Shown: piece by piece, positions 1-7,366 of the stretch | Layout: each line of letters opens with the position of its first letter | Numbering within the stretch: position 1 is the stretch's first letter | Source of the DNA: a virus | Reading direction: 5' to 3' (one strand) | IMG/VR virus record: IMGVR_UViG_3300025313_000046 | Location: 1-42,129 of that record | DNA length: 42,129 nt | Notes under the pieces: model-generated | The model's database searches: none | What the model was told of the DNA's origin: nothing | What the model saw: the letters and a program-made list of their open reading frames with translations, nothing else | Made by a program: the position numbers and the translations under genes

Positions 1-1
1 C

Positions 2-724
2 GGCGCGGACATCGCGCAGAAGACCGAGGCGACATCCTGCACGCACGACGAGTTGGGCATGTACGACTGCCCCGTTGACGCGACGGACACCGGCACGCTC
101 GGGCGGCTGGATCTGGTGGTGGCCGAAACCGGCGCGCTGGTCGTGCGGCACACCTTCATGGTCGTGCCGGCCAACGTGTGGGACAGCTTGTTCGGAGCGG
201 ACGCGCTGCAAGTCGACGTGGCCCAGTGGCTCGGGACGGCGGCGGCGACGCCTACCGTGGCGGGCGTGCCCGAGGTGGATCTGACCCACGTCGCGGGAGC
301 CACGACGAACGTCGCGGCGCTGGCGACAAATGTTGACGCGATCCTCACGGACACCGGCACGACGTTGGACGGGCGGATTCCCGCGGCCTTGGTCGGCGGG
401 CGGATCGACGCCAACCTCGGGGCCATCAGTGGCTCCACGAACGGCGTGGCGGCGCTCCAGCGGTCGGCCGACTCCATCGTGCGCTGCACGGTGGGCGCGG
501 CGTCGACCACGACCAATATTGTCACGTCGGCGTGCTCGCCTTCCGGAGCGGTCGCCGATCAATTCAAGGGGCGCATTGTGATCTTCGATGCCAACACGAC
601 GACGGCGGCGTTGCGCGGCCAAGCGACGGACATCACGGCAAGTACGAACGCGGCGACGCCAGAACTAACAGTCACAGCCTTGACAACCGCCCCTGCGAGC
701 GGCGATACCTTCGTGATCGTCTGA
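2..724 (+). CDS. Fibre-like structural protein, 5' end outside window
   Basis: The frame is open from base 2, so the gene starts outside the window; 240 codons are visible. I see no catalytic motif. The protein is rich in Ala, Thr, Gly and Val, with an N-terminal beta-like part (to about residue 65), an Asp/Val/Leu linker (DALQVDVAQWLG) and a Thr-rich end. This style is common in surface and tail-fibre-associated proteins of environmental phages; that is resemblance, not proof. The DNA is strongly GC-rich (GCG, GCC and ACG codons), unlike genes after base 930 but like the last 560 bases of the window. A TTG at 53 could be an internal start but nothing favours it. The stop overlaps the next ATG (TGATG at 722-726). 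Confidence 0.7.
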   Translation, partial: GADIAQKTEATSCTHDELGMYDCPVDATDTGTLGRLDLVVAETGALVVRHTFMVVPANVWDSLFGADALQVDVAQWLGTAAATPTVAGVPEVDLTHVAGATTNVAALATNVDAILTDTGTTLDGRIPAALVGGRIDANLGAISGSTNGVAALQRSADSIVRCTVGAASTTTNIVTSACSPSGAVADQFKGRIVIFDANTTTAALRGQATDITASTNAATPELTVTALTTAPASGDTFVIV

Positions 725-927
725 TGCCGACGACAAGGCTCTGGCCCTACGGCGGTCCTGGTGAACCCTACGGGAGCTTCGCAGGGAAGACTGTGCCGCC
801 GACGCATCCGGTAGGGAAGATCACGAGGCTTTGGCTCTATGGAGGACCAGGGCACATTCGAGGGAGTTTCGCGGGGAAGACAACGGAGATCGATTTCCTA
901 ATCGAATCCAGACGAAGGAGGAGGTGA
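724..927 (+). CDS. Small protein with an internal tandem duplication
   Basis: 67 codons, starting at the ATG that overlaps the upstream stop (TGATG), so translation is probably coupled. The protein is two copies of one unit, TRLWxYGGPG followed by GSFAGKT, offset by 31 residues (DNA about 726-787 and 819-880), then a short tail ending in five arginines. Aromatic/Gly repeats of this kind sit near fibre genes in other phages, but I do not recognise a family. It lies between two structural-type genes. The first repeat copy is more GC-rich than the second, so the duplication straddles the composition change of the region. Confidence 0.6.
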   Translation: MPTTRLWPYGGPGEPYGSFAGKTVPPTHPVGKITRLWLYGGPGHIRGSFAGKTTEIDFLIESRRRRR

Positions 928-931
928 GTGG

Positions 932-1438
932 ATGAGACCGTACAAGAAGATCGCATTCGGAACTGGTAAGGCGCGAGCGGGAACTGTTGGGAGTTTGCTG
1001 AGTCTCAATACAACTCAGACGGGAAACACGGATGGAACAGCGGAGGCTGTTCACACTCACACTCTCAAGGCTGGAGCTCTTTACAAGAACGGTCAGGGAG
1101 TAGAAGTCGTGGCGTGGGGGACGTTCGCAGCAGATGCTGATGCCGGAACTCTTAATGTTCGGTTTGGTGGGCTGACTGGTACTGTCATCGCTACCATCGC
1201 GAAGACGAACGATGGCAACTGGCTGGCTCGAGCCCTGGTCTTTCGCACCGCTGCCTCAGTACAGAAATCGGTGGGTGAGGGGCATAACGATAATGCGTCC
1301 CCCTCCACGATTACGATCGCAGCGCCCACCGAGGATGAGACCGCAGACATCAGTATCGTAGTGGAGGTTGATGCTACAGATGCTGACGACATTGTAGTTG
1401 AGGGCTCTTACGTGCGTGGGCTCGAAAACCCGTCCTAA
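932..1438 (+). CDS. Virion surface-type beta protein
   Basis: 168 aa with a strong Shine-Dalgarno (GGAGGAGG about 10 bases upstream of ATG 932). It is predicted all-beta, rich in Thr, Val and Ala, without Cys. Residues about 38-90 (AVHTHTLKAGAL then GVEVVAWGTFAADADAGTL then VRFGG) resemble the end of the gene at 41452-42129 (TLMSYTLPANAM, GVRVTAWGSTANNANAKTL, LYFGA), so the two share a domain. Likely role: fibre, decoration or appendage subunit; receptor binding is possible but unproven. Confidence 0.7.
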   Translation: MRPYKKIAFGTGKARAGTVGSLLSLNTTQTGNTDGTAEAVHTHTLKAGALYKNGQGVEVVAWGTFAADADAGTLNVRFGGLTGTVIATIAKTNDGNWLARALVFRTAASVQKSVGEGHNDNASPSTITIAAPTEDETADISIVVEVDATDADDIVVEGSYVRGLENPS

Positions 1439-1442
1439 CAGC

Positions 1443-1457
1443 GTTCACACGCTGAAC
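1443..1457 (+). repeat. Dispersed 15-bp palindrome, copy 1
   Basis: GTTCACACGCTGAAC in the 42-base gap between two genes, just upstream of the Shine-Dalgarno of the 1481 gene. It is one of seven copies of GTTCA-YNY-GCTGAAC in the window. Confidence 0.8.
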
Positions 1458-1480
1458 ACCAAGAGGGAGGCTAGCGAGAG

Positions 1481-2020
1481 ATGAGAAAGCGATGGATGAT
1501 CGCAACTGCACTGATCGCGATGTTGGTAACGGCCACGTTCGTCGTGGCTCAGTCGCCAACTCAGGAATGGCTCGGAAATTTCCTGTTCAGGGTGAGCAAC
1601 CCAACGCTAGCCTGGACGGGCAAGCTCACGATGCAGAACAAGGCTGGCACGTCGAACTACCTCACCGTGGGTACTCAGACGGCGCCGACCTGCGATGCCA
1701 ACGTGGCTACGCACACAGGAGACTGCGTCGTCACAGGCACGGATAGCTTCATGCACGTCGTGCTCAACTCGGGCATCAGAAGTCCTGCGGCGGGGGGGGC
1801 CAAAGATACTTTGACCTTTACCTTCAATACCGCCTACGCGAGTGCTCCGGCTTGCATCGCTGCGTGGGAGGGGACGAACACCTACGGCTACTATGTCCAA
1901 ACTGTCGCGACCACAACGACAACTGTAGCTGTCAGTGTTGGGGCCGAGGGTAGTCCAACCAAAGCTCCTTCGTTCGGAGTCGGTGACAAGCTCAGCATCA
2001 TCTGTGGCGGCGTCAGCTAG
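1481..2020 (+). CDS. Secreted beta-rich protein with Sec signal peptide
   Basis: 179 aa. Residues 1-23 form a textbook signal peptide: MRKR, a hydrophobic core, then TFVVAQ with probable cleavage after VVA. The mature part is Thr/Ala/Gly-rich and beta-like, with four cysteines (CDANVATHTGDC, then single Cys at about 124 and 175) that could pair as disulfides in the periplasm or outside. I do not recognise the family. It starts a run of three genes whose products enter or cross the host membrane (1481, 2021, 2257), so it may act on the host envelope rather than in the virion. Confidence 0.7.
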   Translation: MRKRWMIATALIAMLVTATFVVAQSPTQEWLGNFLFRVSNPTLAWTGKLTMQNKAGTSNYLTVGTQTAPTCDANVATHTGDCVVTGTDSFMHVVLNSGIRSPAAGGAKDTLTFTFNTAYASAPACIAAWEGTNTYGYYVQTVATTTTTVAVSVGAEGSPTKAPSFGVGDKLSIICGGVS

Positions 2021-2260
2021 ATGAGACTTGCCGTGCTCGTACTCGTTACGGCCCTGATAGCCATCGGCGGATGGCTTCATGGTGCTGCGAATGGGTATGA
2101 GCACGGCAAGATCGACGCTTTTCGTTCTCTGCGAACATATGGTATTGTGGTCATGAAACCTGACGGTAGTTGTCGTTTGTATGATAAACCTGGTGAAGAA
2201 GTCAAACTCTCTAATGTGGCTTCTTATACAAATACAGTGTTCTTGGTGATTCTACGATGA
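2021..2260 (+). CDS. Small membrane-anchored protein
   Basis: 79 aa; ATG follows the upstream TAG with no gap. One N-terminal hydrophobic segment (residues 3-18) acts as an anchor or signal, followed by a soluble part with a single Cys (DGSCRLYDKPGEEV). The stop overlaps the next start. Spanin-like or envelope-protein partner roles are possible, but no motif supports either. Coupling to the O-antigen-ligase-like gene suggests a joint function. Confidence 0.6.
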   Translation: MRLAVLVLVTALIAIGGWLHGAANGYEHGKIDAFRSLRTYGIVVMKPDGSCRLYDKPGEEVKLSNVASYTNTVFLVILR

Positions 2261-3144
2261 TGTGGAGCGTCGGTTTGTTCGTAGGTTCTACTACATTGTC
2301 GACACTTATGTCCGACTACACTTATCAGTCTTTTCTTCGCTCTGGTTATACTCCTTTCATCATTGCCGGAGCTCTTCTTATCGTGAAACTCAAGTTGTGG
2401 CGATTTCTGACCCCCGCCGTAACTATTACCATCATAGCTCTTTTTGTTGACACTATTTGGCAGTATGCTACGAACGTTGACTTTGTGGGAATTAAAGCCC
2501 TTCCTGATGGTCGGGTCTCTGGCTTCATGCCCCATCCAAACGATATGGCTATAGTTCCCCTACTCATGGCGTTTTCGCTGATGTGGACATGGCCTCTCGG
2601 ACTGGCACTAGTTCTACTTAGTAAGAGTAGAAACGCCCTTCTAGGTCTTCTTATCGTTGTCTTGGGGGTGGGGCGATTTCGTCCTTTGACAATCGCTTTA
2701 GTTGTTGTGAGCATCAGTTTACTAATGTTTGTAGGGCATCCTAGCGGCTTAACTGGTGGAACCGAGCGTTTGAGTCATTGGCTTGTAGCCTCTGACATGT
2801 TTGCTAAGGCCCCCATTGTAGGTGTGGGACCACATACTTTCGTAGATAAGTACCTCGCATTCTATCGAACTTACGAAGGTAAAGTTCCTGGTGGGCGAGA
2901 CCCTGAGATTGGCTTCATTCCTTGGGCTCACTCTTTATACTTTGAAGTATTTGCTGAGCGAGGTATTGTAGGTTTCTTAGCTCTCACCATTATCATCGTG
3001 ATGGCTTGGCTGCGTAGCTCACGAAATGTTCGAGTAGCTATGTTTGCATTCTTGATGATGGGAGTTTTTGATTTAACATTTCTCAAGCCTTGGGTCACAG
3101 GAGCTTTCTGGAGCCTTGTCAGCTTGAGTTTTAAAGATGTATGA
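2257..3144 (+). CDS. O-antigen ligase/polymerase-like membrane protein (Wzy_C/WaaL type)
   Basis: 295 aa with about seven hydrophobic segments. It carries the signature of the O-antigen ligase (WaaL/Wzy_C) family: HPND near residue 92, LLSKSRNALLGL (conserved Arg, residues 119-130), APIVGVGPHTF (about 188), and, after a periplasmic-type loop, WAHSLYFEVFAERGIVGFL with the conserved His. In that family the enzyme moves undecaprenyl-linked glycan onto lipid A-core or extends it, at the periplasmic face. It is shorter than the usual 400 or more residues, with N-terminal helices missing, so activity is uncertain. It is distinctly AT-richer than the fibre genes before base 900. Likely role, by inference: changing the host surface polysaccharide, for example to exclude other phages. 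Confidence 0.72.
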   Translation: MMWSVGLFVGSTTLSTLMSDYTYQSFLRSGYTPFIIAGALLIVKLKLWRFLTPAVTITIIALFVDTIWQYATNVDFVGIKALPDGRVSGFMPHPNDMAIVPLLMAFSLMWTWPLGLALVLLSKSRNALLGLLIVVLGVGRFRPLTIALVVVSISLLMFVGHPSGLTGGTERLSHWLVASDMFAKAPIVGVGPHTFVDKYLAFYRTYEGKVPGGRDPEIGFIPWAHSLYFEVFAERGIVGFLALTIIIVMAWLRSSRNVRVAMFAFLMMGVFDLTFLKPWVTGAFWSLVSLSFKDV

Positions 3145-3211
3145 ATTCGTCGCAGTGCTCGCAGTTTTTACAATACTAGTGATCGTTGGATCGTTGTTTA
3201 GAAAACGATAG
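3137..3211 (+). CDS. 24-residue single-helix membrane peptide
   Basis: Overlaps the end of the ligase-like gene by eight bases and fills the otherwise empty gap to the next gene. The product is MYEF, a hydrophobic stretch of about 15 residues, then FRKR: one membrane helix with a positive C-terminus. The short length keeps confidence low; the placement and clean topology argue for a real small membrane peptide. Confidence 0.4.
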   Translation: MYEFVAVLAVFTILVIVGSLFRKR

Positions 3212-3221
3212 AGGAGATCGC

Positions 3222-3491
3222 ATGGACGACCAAGAGTTTGGTGAGATGCGGTCAGATGTTAAAGCGTTACTTCGGAATTTTGAACACCACGACAGTGAGG
3301 AGATTCGTTGGCGTGAGAATCTAGATCAGCGTCTTAATAAATATGCAGAACGTCTCTCTATATTAGAACGGTGGAAAGAGGGAGTTGGTGGTGCGATTCT
3401 TGGTGGCAAAACTGTTTTACTTGTTGTATGGTCGTTAGCCGTAGCTACGTTAACGATCATAGGTAGTTGGTGGACATTGTTTAACAAATAA
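3222..3491 (+). CDS. XhlA/holin-like coiled-coil membrane protein
   Basis: 89 aa, starting at ATG 3222 with GAGGAG seven bases upstream. Residues 1-50 are charged and predicted coiled coil (EMRSDVKALLRNFEHHDSEE then RLNKYAERLSILERW); residues about 64-84 form one membrane helix, ending WWTLFNK. This order matches XhlA/haemolysin-type phage lysis proteins. Its proximity to envelope genes fits, although the endolysin gene is 11 kb away. It could be a holin, an antiholin or another small membrane factor. Confidence 0.6.
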   Translation: MDDQEFGEMRSDVKALLRNFEHHDSEEIRWRENLDQRLNKYAERLSILERWKEGVGGAILGGKTVLLVVWSLAVATLTIIGSWWTLFNK

Positions 3492-4162
3492 TGGCAACTT
3501 TACGCTCGGCCATAGAAGCTGACATCGCCACTTACATGAATCGTACTGACCAGTCTACTATCATCTCTACGTGGTTTGTGATTGCTCACAAAGCGATTCA
3601 ACGACGTAAAAATTGGCTCGCTATGGAGAAGACTGACAACATCGCCCTTGTGGCTTCTACAAATAGCTACGCCATAGCGACACCCATCACCGATTTTAAA
3701 TCTCCCAAGACTTTGTATCTCTATGATACCTCTACGAATAAGCCGACTCGTTTTTACGAAAAGAAGGACATTGCTGAACTTCGCTGGCGTCGTTGGGTCT
3801 CCGATCCTGACCTCGTAGCAGCTGATGTTCTAGAAGCTCCCGACGCATATCTCTATGCGATTTGGGCGGGCAACGTTGAGATATGGCCTACTCTCGATGC
3901 AACAGCCATCCTTAACAAGGAGCTTCGTTTCGACTACTATGCTTACTTAGACCCCCCCGCGTCGAATGCGAGTGATTTCTTTACAAATAATGCTCGTGAT
4001 TATCTTATGTACAGGGCTTTGATGGAGTATCCTGGGTTTGCTGAGGGACAGGAAAAACGCTTAAAGCTGTGGGAATCTTTCATGGCTCGTGCATGGGCCG
4101 AGCTTGTCTCTGATGAGACGGGGAATCAACTTGAAGGTGACGATCTCGTCATGAGAGGATAA
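3491..4162 (+). CDS. Head-tail adaptor-like protein
   Basis: 223 aa; the ATG overlaps the upstream stop by one base. The start (TLRSAIEADIATYMNR) and the end (ARDYLMYRALMEYPGF with a following helical arm) follow the helical pattern of phage adaptor proteins that seat under the portal (T7 gp11, P22 gp4 and related families). The middle is beta-like. Position before the tail genes supports this. Assignment is by pattern and context. Confidence 0.6.
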   Translation: MATLRSAIEADIATYMNRTDQSTIISTWFVIAHKAIQRRKNWLAMEKTDNIALVASTNSYAIATPITDFKSPKTLYLYDTSTNKPTRFYEKKDIAELRWRRWVSDPDLVAADVLEAPDAYLYAIWAGNVEIWPTLDATAILNKELRFDYYAYLDPPASNASDFFTNNARDYLMYRALMEYPGFAEGQEKRLKLWESFMARAWAELVSDETGNQLEGDDLVMRG

Positions 4163-4163
4163 G

Positions 4164-5354
4164 ATGGCTATCGATCTCACGACAATGGATGAAACAAAAC
4201 CTGACGGAGCAACTGAGCAAGTTGCTGCCTTAGATAACTATCTACGAGAAGTTCGAGACAATCTCAAAGACTGGGCTGACGTTGAGCATGGGCTAACTGG
4301 TGGTCGTCACAAGTTTGCTATTGGAAATACAGCTTCTCGTCCAGCAACAGGTCTTGAGACTGGTACTATCTATATCAATACTCAAGTTGGAACTATTGAG
4401 TACTATGATGGAGCTGCATGGCAGCAAGCTGTCGGCGTCATCGATGCTATTCTACAGACTCTGATTGATGCTAAGGGTGATCTTATTGCTGGGAGTGCTG
4501 ATGATACGGCAGTTCGAGTAGCTGTTGGATCGAATGGGCAAGTTCTTACGGCAGACTCTGGTCAAGCTAGTGGTCTTGCATGGTCGTCTGTGACTCAGCG
4601 TGGTTATCTTTATGGGATGGGCCTTACTAACAATGGAGCTGACGCTACCAATGATATAGATATTGCCGCAGGCGAGTGTGCATCTGATGACGCTGCGGCT
4701 ACTGATCGTATTTTGCTGAACCCGGGAGCTATGACTAAACAACTCGATGTTGTTTGGGCTGCTGGGTCGGCGGCGGGTGGTAGAATTTCTACTGAGGGTC
4801 TTGCTGATGGTACGTGGCACGTCTATGCGTTTAGACGAACCGGTGGTACAGATGATCTTTGTTTTTCTCAATCTCTAACTCCAACCCTTCCAGATTCTGG
4901 AACTAAGAAGCGTCGCATTGGTAGTATCGTGCGAGCTTCTGCTGCGATCATCGCTTTTATTCAAGATGGTGATTTCTTTCAACACTCCACGCCTCTCCTT
5001 GACTATAATGTTACTAATCCAGGAACTGCTGCTGTTACTGTGACCCTTACTGTTCCTACTGGTATCAACGTCTTAGCCTTGGTGAATGCTACAGCATCAG
5101 ATGATATAGCTGGAGGTACTCAGACTAACATATATCTCAGTGATCTAGCTACAACTGACTTAGCTCCATCCATAACTGCTGCACCTTTAGCGTCAGCTCC
5201 GAACAATGCCGCTACGACAAGAATTCCCATAGGCCCTCTACTTGTTCGCACAAACACATCTGGACAGATTCGAGCTCGTTTGTCTGCATCGAACGCGAAC
5301 GTGGACGCACTTGTTGTGATTCTTGGGTGGTTTGATAGAAGAAATAGATATTAA
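4164..5354 (+). CDS. Tail fibre-like protein
   Basis: 396 aa. The N-terminal helix (LDNYLREVRDNLKDW) is followed by the fibre motif AKGDLIAGSADDTAVRVAVG and NGQVLTADSGQASGLAWSSV at about residues 103-143, a repeat common in phage tail fibres that probably makes a trimeric beta region. The C-terminal half is beta-rich and Ser/Thr/Ala-rich. Likely a receptor-binding or fibre-shaft subunit. The next gene follows with no gap. Confidence 0.7.
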   Translation: MAIDLTTMDETKPDGATEQVAALDNYLREVRDNLKDWADVEHGLTGGRHKFAIGNTASRPATGLETGTIYINTQVGTIEYYDGAAWQQAVGVIDAILQTLIDAKGDLIAGSADDTAVRVAVGSNGQVLTADSGQASGLAWSSVTQRGYLYGMGLTNNGADATNDIDIAAGECASDDAAATDRILLNPGAMTKQLDVVWAAGSAAGGRISTEGLADGTWHVYAFRRTGGTDDLCFSQSLTPTLPDSGTKKRRIGSIVRASAAIIAFIQDGDFFQHSTPLLDYNVTNPGTAAVTVTLTVPTGINVLALVNATASDDIAGGTQTNIYLSDLATTDLAPSITAAPLASAPNNAATTRIPIGPLLVRTNTSGQIRARLSASNANVDALVVILGWFDRRNRY

Positions 5355-5795
5355 ATGATCACAAAGCCTCGTATACCTTTTGCTCCGGTGGGGGTTGATC
5401 ATCGCGTCGAACTTTGGATGGAGTCTGTTCGTACTGAGCTTGTAGCTTTTGCTGATACAATTGAAAACTCTGTTGTGGATCGTAAACTTGTTGGAGATGT
5501 TGTTGTTCAATCTGTAGTGGCGGGGTTCACGGTCGATCCCTTAGCCCCAGTAATTCGTCTAACCGCGACTACTCCAGTGTCATCCGACACTACCACTGCC
5601 ATTAAGGCTGGACATACTTCTCGATCGCAACCTCTAACTATCATAAATATCGGTGCGAGCGACATTACTATCAAAAACAATGCTTCTGTGAAACTACGGG
5701 GAGCGGCAGACAAAGTCTTAGAGACTGATGACGCTTTGATGTTAATGTGGGATGGAGCTACATGGCGTCAAGTCTCTTATGAGTCAGATAACTAA
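5355..5795 (+). CDS. Small tail-associated beta protein
   Basis: 146 aa, directly after the fibre gene. Residues 75-146 form a compact beta pattern (TIINIGASDITIKN, then DDALMLMWDGATWRQV) that recurs in phage tail and fibre accessory proteins as a terminal knob. The N-terminal 50 residues are helical. Probable fibre-associated or baseplate-like part; no enzyme motif. Confidence 0.6.
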   Translation: MITKPRIPFAPVGVDHRVELWMESVRTELVAFADTIENSVVDRKLVGDVVVQSVVAGFTVDPLAPVIRLTATTPVSSDTTTAIKAGHTSRSQPLTIINIGASDITIKNNASVKLRGAADKVLETDDALMLMWDGATWRQVSYESDN

Positions 5796-7366
5796 TGCTC
5801 TATAAAACGATAGCGCCCGCCGATCTTGGTGTTAAAACAGATGTGTCTCCACATCTGATCGATGCTCGTGCATGGATCACCATGGCAGGCATGAGAGCCC
5901 TTGGCGGCGAAGTTGTTAACTTCCCTGGGTGGACGTCGATATTTGCTGGTGGTACTGATGTTGGTGGAGCTGTGACTCTTATTGCTAGTATCGAGAAATT
6001 CAATAATTCTCAGTTTCTTGTTGTAGGAGGACCTTCCAAAATCTATCGTTACAACGCCGTTGCAAAGACTCTTACCGACATTAGCGGGGCTGTTACATTT
6101 GTTACGACTTTGGACGAGCCTTGGTGGCCATTCATGTTTAACGACAATTTGTATGTTACAAATAAGAACGATGGTTTGTATAAATATACAGGATCAGGTA
6201 ATGTTAGTCTTGTCTCTGGTGCGGCGGGTGCTAGAGCAGGAGCAGTTCTCAAAGACCACATCTGCCTATTTAACTTAACAGGAGGATTCGATCAGACTTT
6301 CTTGTGGGCAGCGGAGGGCTCAGACACCGCTTGGGCTGCACTTGCTACGAACGATGCCGGCGAATTTGATCTAAAAGATTCTCCTGGTCAAGGTGTAGCT
6401 TTGTATCGCCTCGGTAACGACCTTATTGCTTACAAGGATGATAGTATAACTCCCATAACCTTCATAGGTGGGAATGAGGTTTTTGGTCGTCGTCAAGCTG
6501 TTGATAAAATTGGTTTGCTGGGTCAGTTCGCTCTTGCGAATCTTGGTAGATACCACATTGGTATGTCTGATCGTGAATTCTTCAAGTATGATGGTGGTAC
6601 GCTTGCTGATACTGACATAGGTGAGCCAATTCGCAATACTGTTTACGATGCGATGAGTCAAAAGTACCGTAACAGATGTAGGGCGATGTGGTTTCGCGAC
6701 ACCCAAGAGATTCTCTTTATGTATCCAGCATCCGGGTCTGTTGGTGAGCTCACGCATTTTGTCATTTATAATTATGGCGATAATGTGTGGTATGGCCCTA
6801 CACCTATAACCCAAGGAACTTATGTAGGAGCAACACGACGATCTCTTAGTATGGTGATCGATGAAGTCACTGACATTATCGACACGGTCACTGATTTCAT
6901 TGACTCTGATGTATTCATTGTGGGAAATCCCATGCAACTATTTGGCGACTTAAGTGGAGTTGTTCATGACATTGGTGTAGGTCAAAGTGCTAATGGTACT
7001 GCTATCACGAGAACTCTAGAGAGCGGAGATCATTTCCTTGGAGAGGGTGCTGTAGACGAAGCCGGAAACCCTGTAGTAGTGCCACTAAGCTCAGTCTTTT
7101 CTGTTAATGCTGTTGTCATTGAAACAAAGGACGTAGCAAACGATGAGATTAGCTTCTATATTGGTTCACATATGGAGCTTAATGATGCAGTTACGTATAG
7201 TGTTGCTTATACGATAAAGGCCCATTCTAGTGGTGTTATCAGGATACCGGTTCGTGGTGCTGGAACATTAGGACGATGGATACGCGTGAAATTCTCGATT
7301 CCTAGTTCACGTCAATTTGGACTCTACGGACTTCAATATGAATTCTCGCCAGTAGGGAGACGATAA
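5795..7366 (+). CDS. Tail nozzle / tubular-B-like propeller protein
   Basis: 523 aa. Repeated beta blades (KFNNSQFLVVGGPSKIYRY, MFNDNLYVTNKNDGLYKY, YRLGNDLIAYKDDSI, NLGRYHIGMSDREFFKYDGG) give a beta-propeller pattern typical of the tail nozzle of short-tailed phages (P22 gp10, T7 gp12 type). Its place between adaptor/fibre genes and ejection proteins fits. The ATG shares one base with the upstream TAA. Likely part of the DNA exit tube. Confidence 0.65.
   Translation: MLYKTIAPADLGVKTDVSPHLIDARAWITMAGMRALGGEVVNFPGWTSIFAGGTDVGGAVTLIASIEKFNNSQFLVVGGPSKIYRYNAVAKTLTDISGAVTFVTTLDEPWWPFMFNDNLYVTNKNDGLYKYTGSGNVSLVSGAAGARAGAVLKDHICLFNLTGGFDQTFLWAAEGSDTAWAALATNDAGEFDLKDSPGQGVALYRLGNDLIAYKDDSITPITFIGGNEVFGRRQAVDKIGLLGQFALANLGRYHIGMSDREFFKYDGGTLADTDIGEPIRNTVYDAMSQKYRNRCRAMWFRDTQEILFMYPASGSVGELTHFVIYNYGDNVWYGPTPITQGTYVGATRRSLSMVIDEVTDIIDTVTDFIDSDVFIVGNPMQLFGDLSGVVHDIGVGQSANGTAITRTLESGDHFLGEGAVDEAGNPVVVPLSSVFSVNAVVIETKDVANDEISFYIGSHMELNDAVTYSVAYTIKAHSSGVIRIPVRGAGTLGRWIRVKFSIPSSRQFGLYGLQYEFSPVGRR

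Noticed and set aside
6371-6937. Open frame of 188 codons antisense to the nozzle gene
   Set aside because: Opposite to a well-supported structural gene, with no start signal and shadow-type Ile/Thr/Asn composition.
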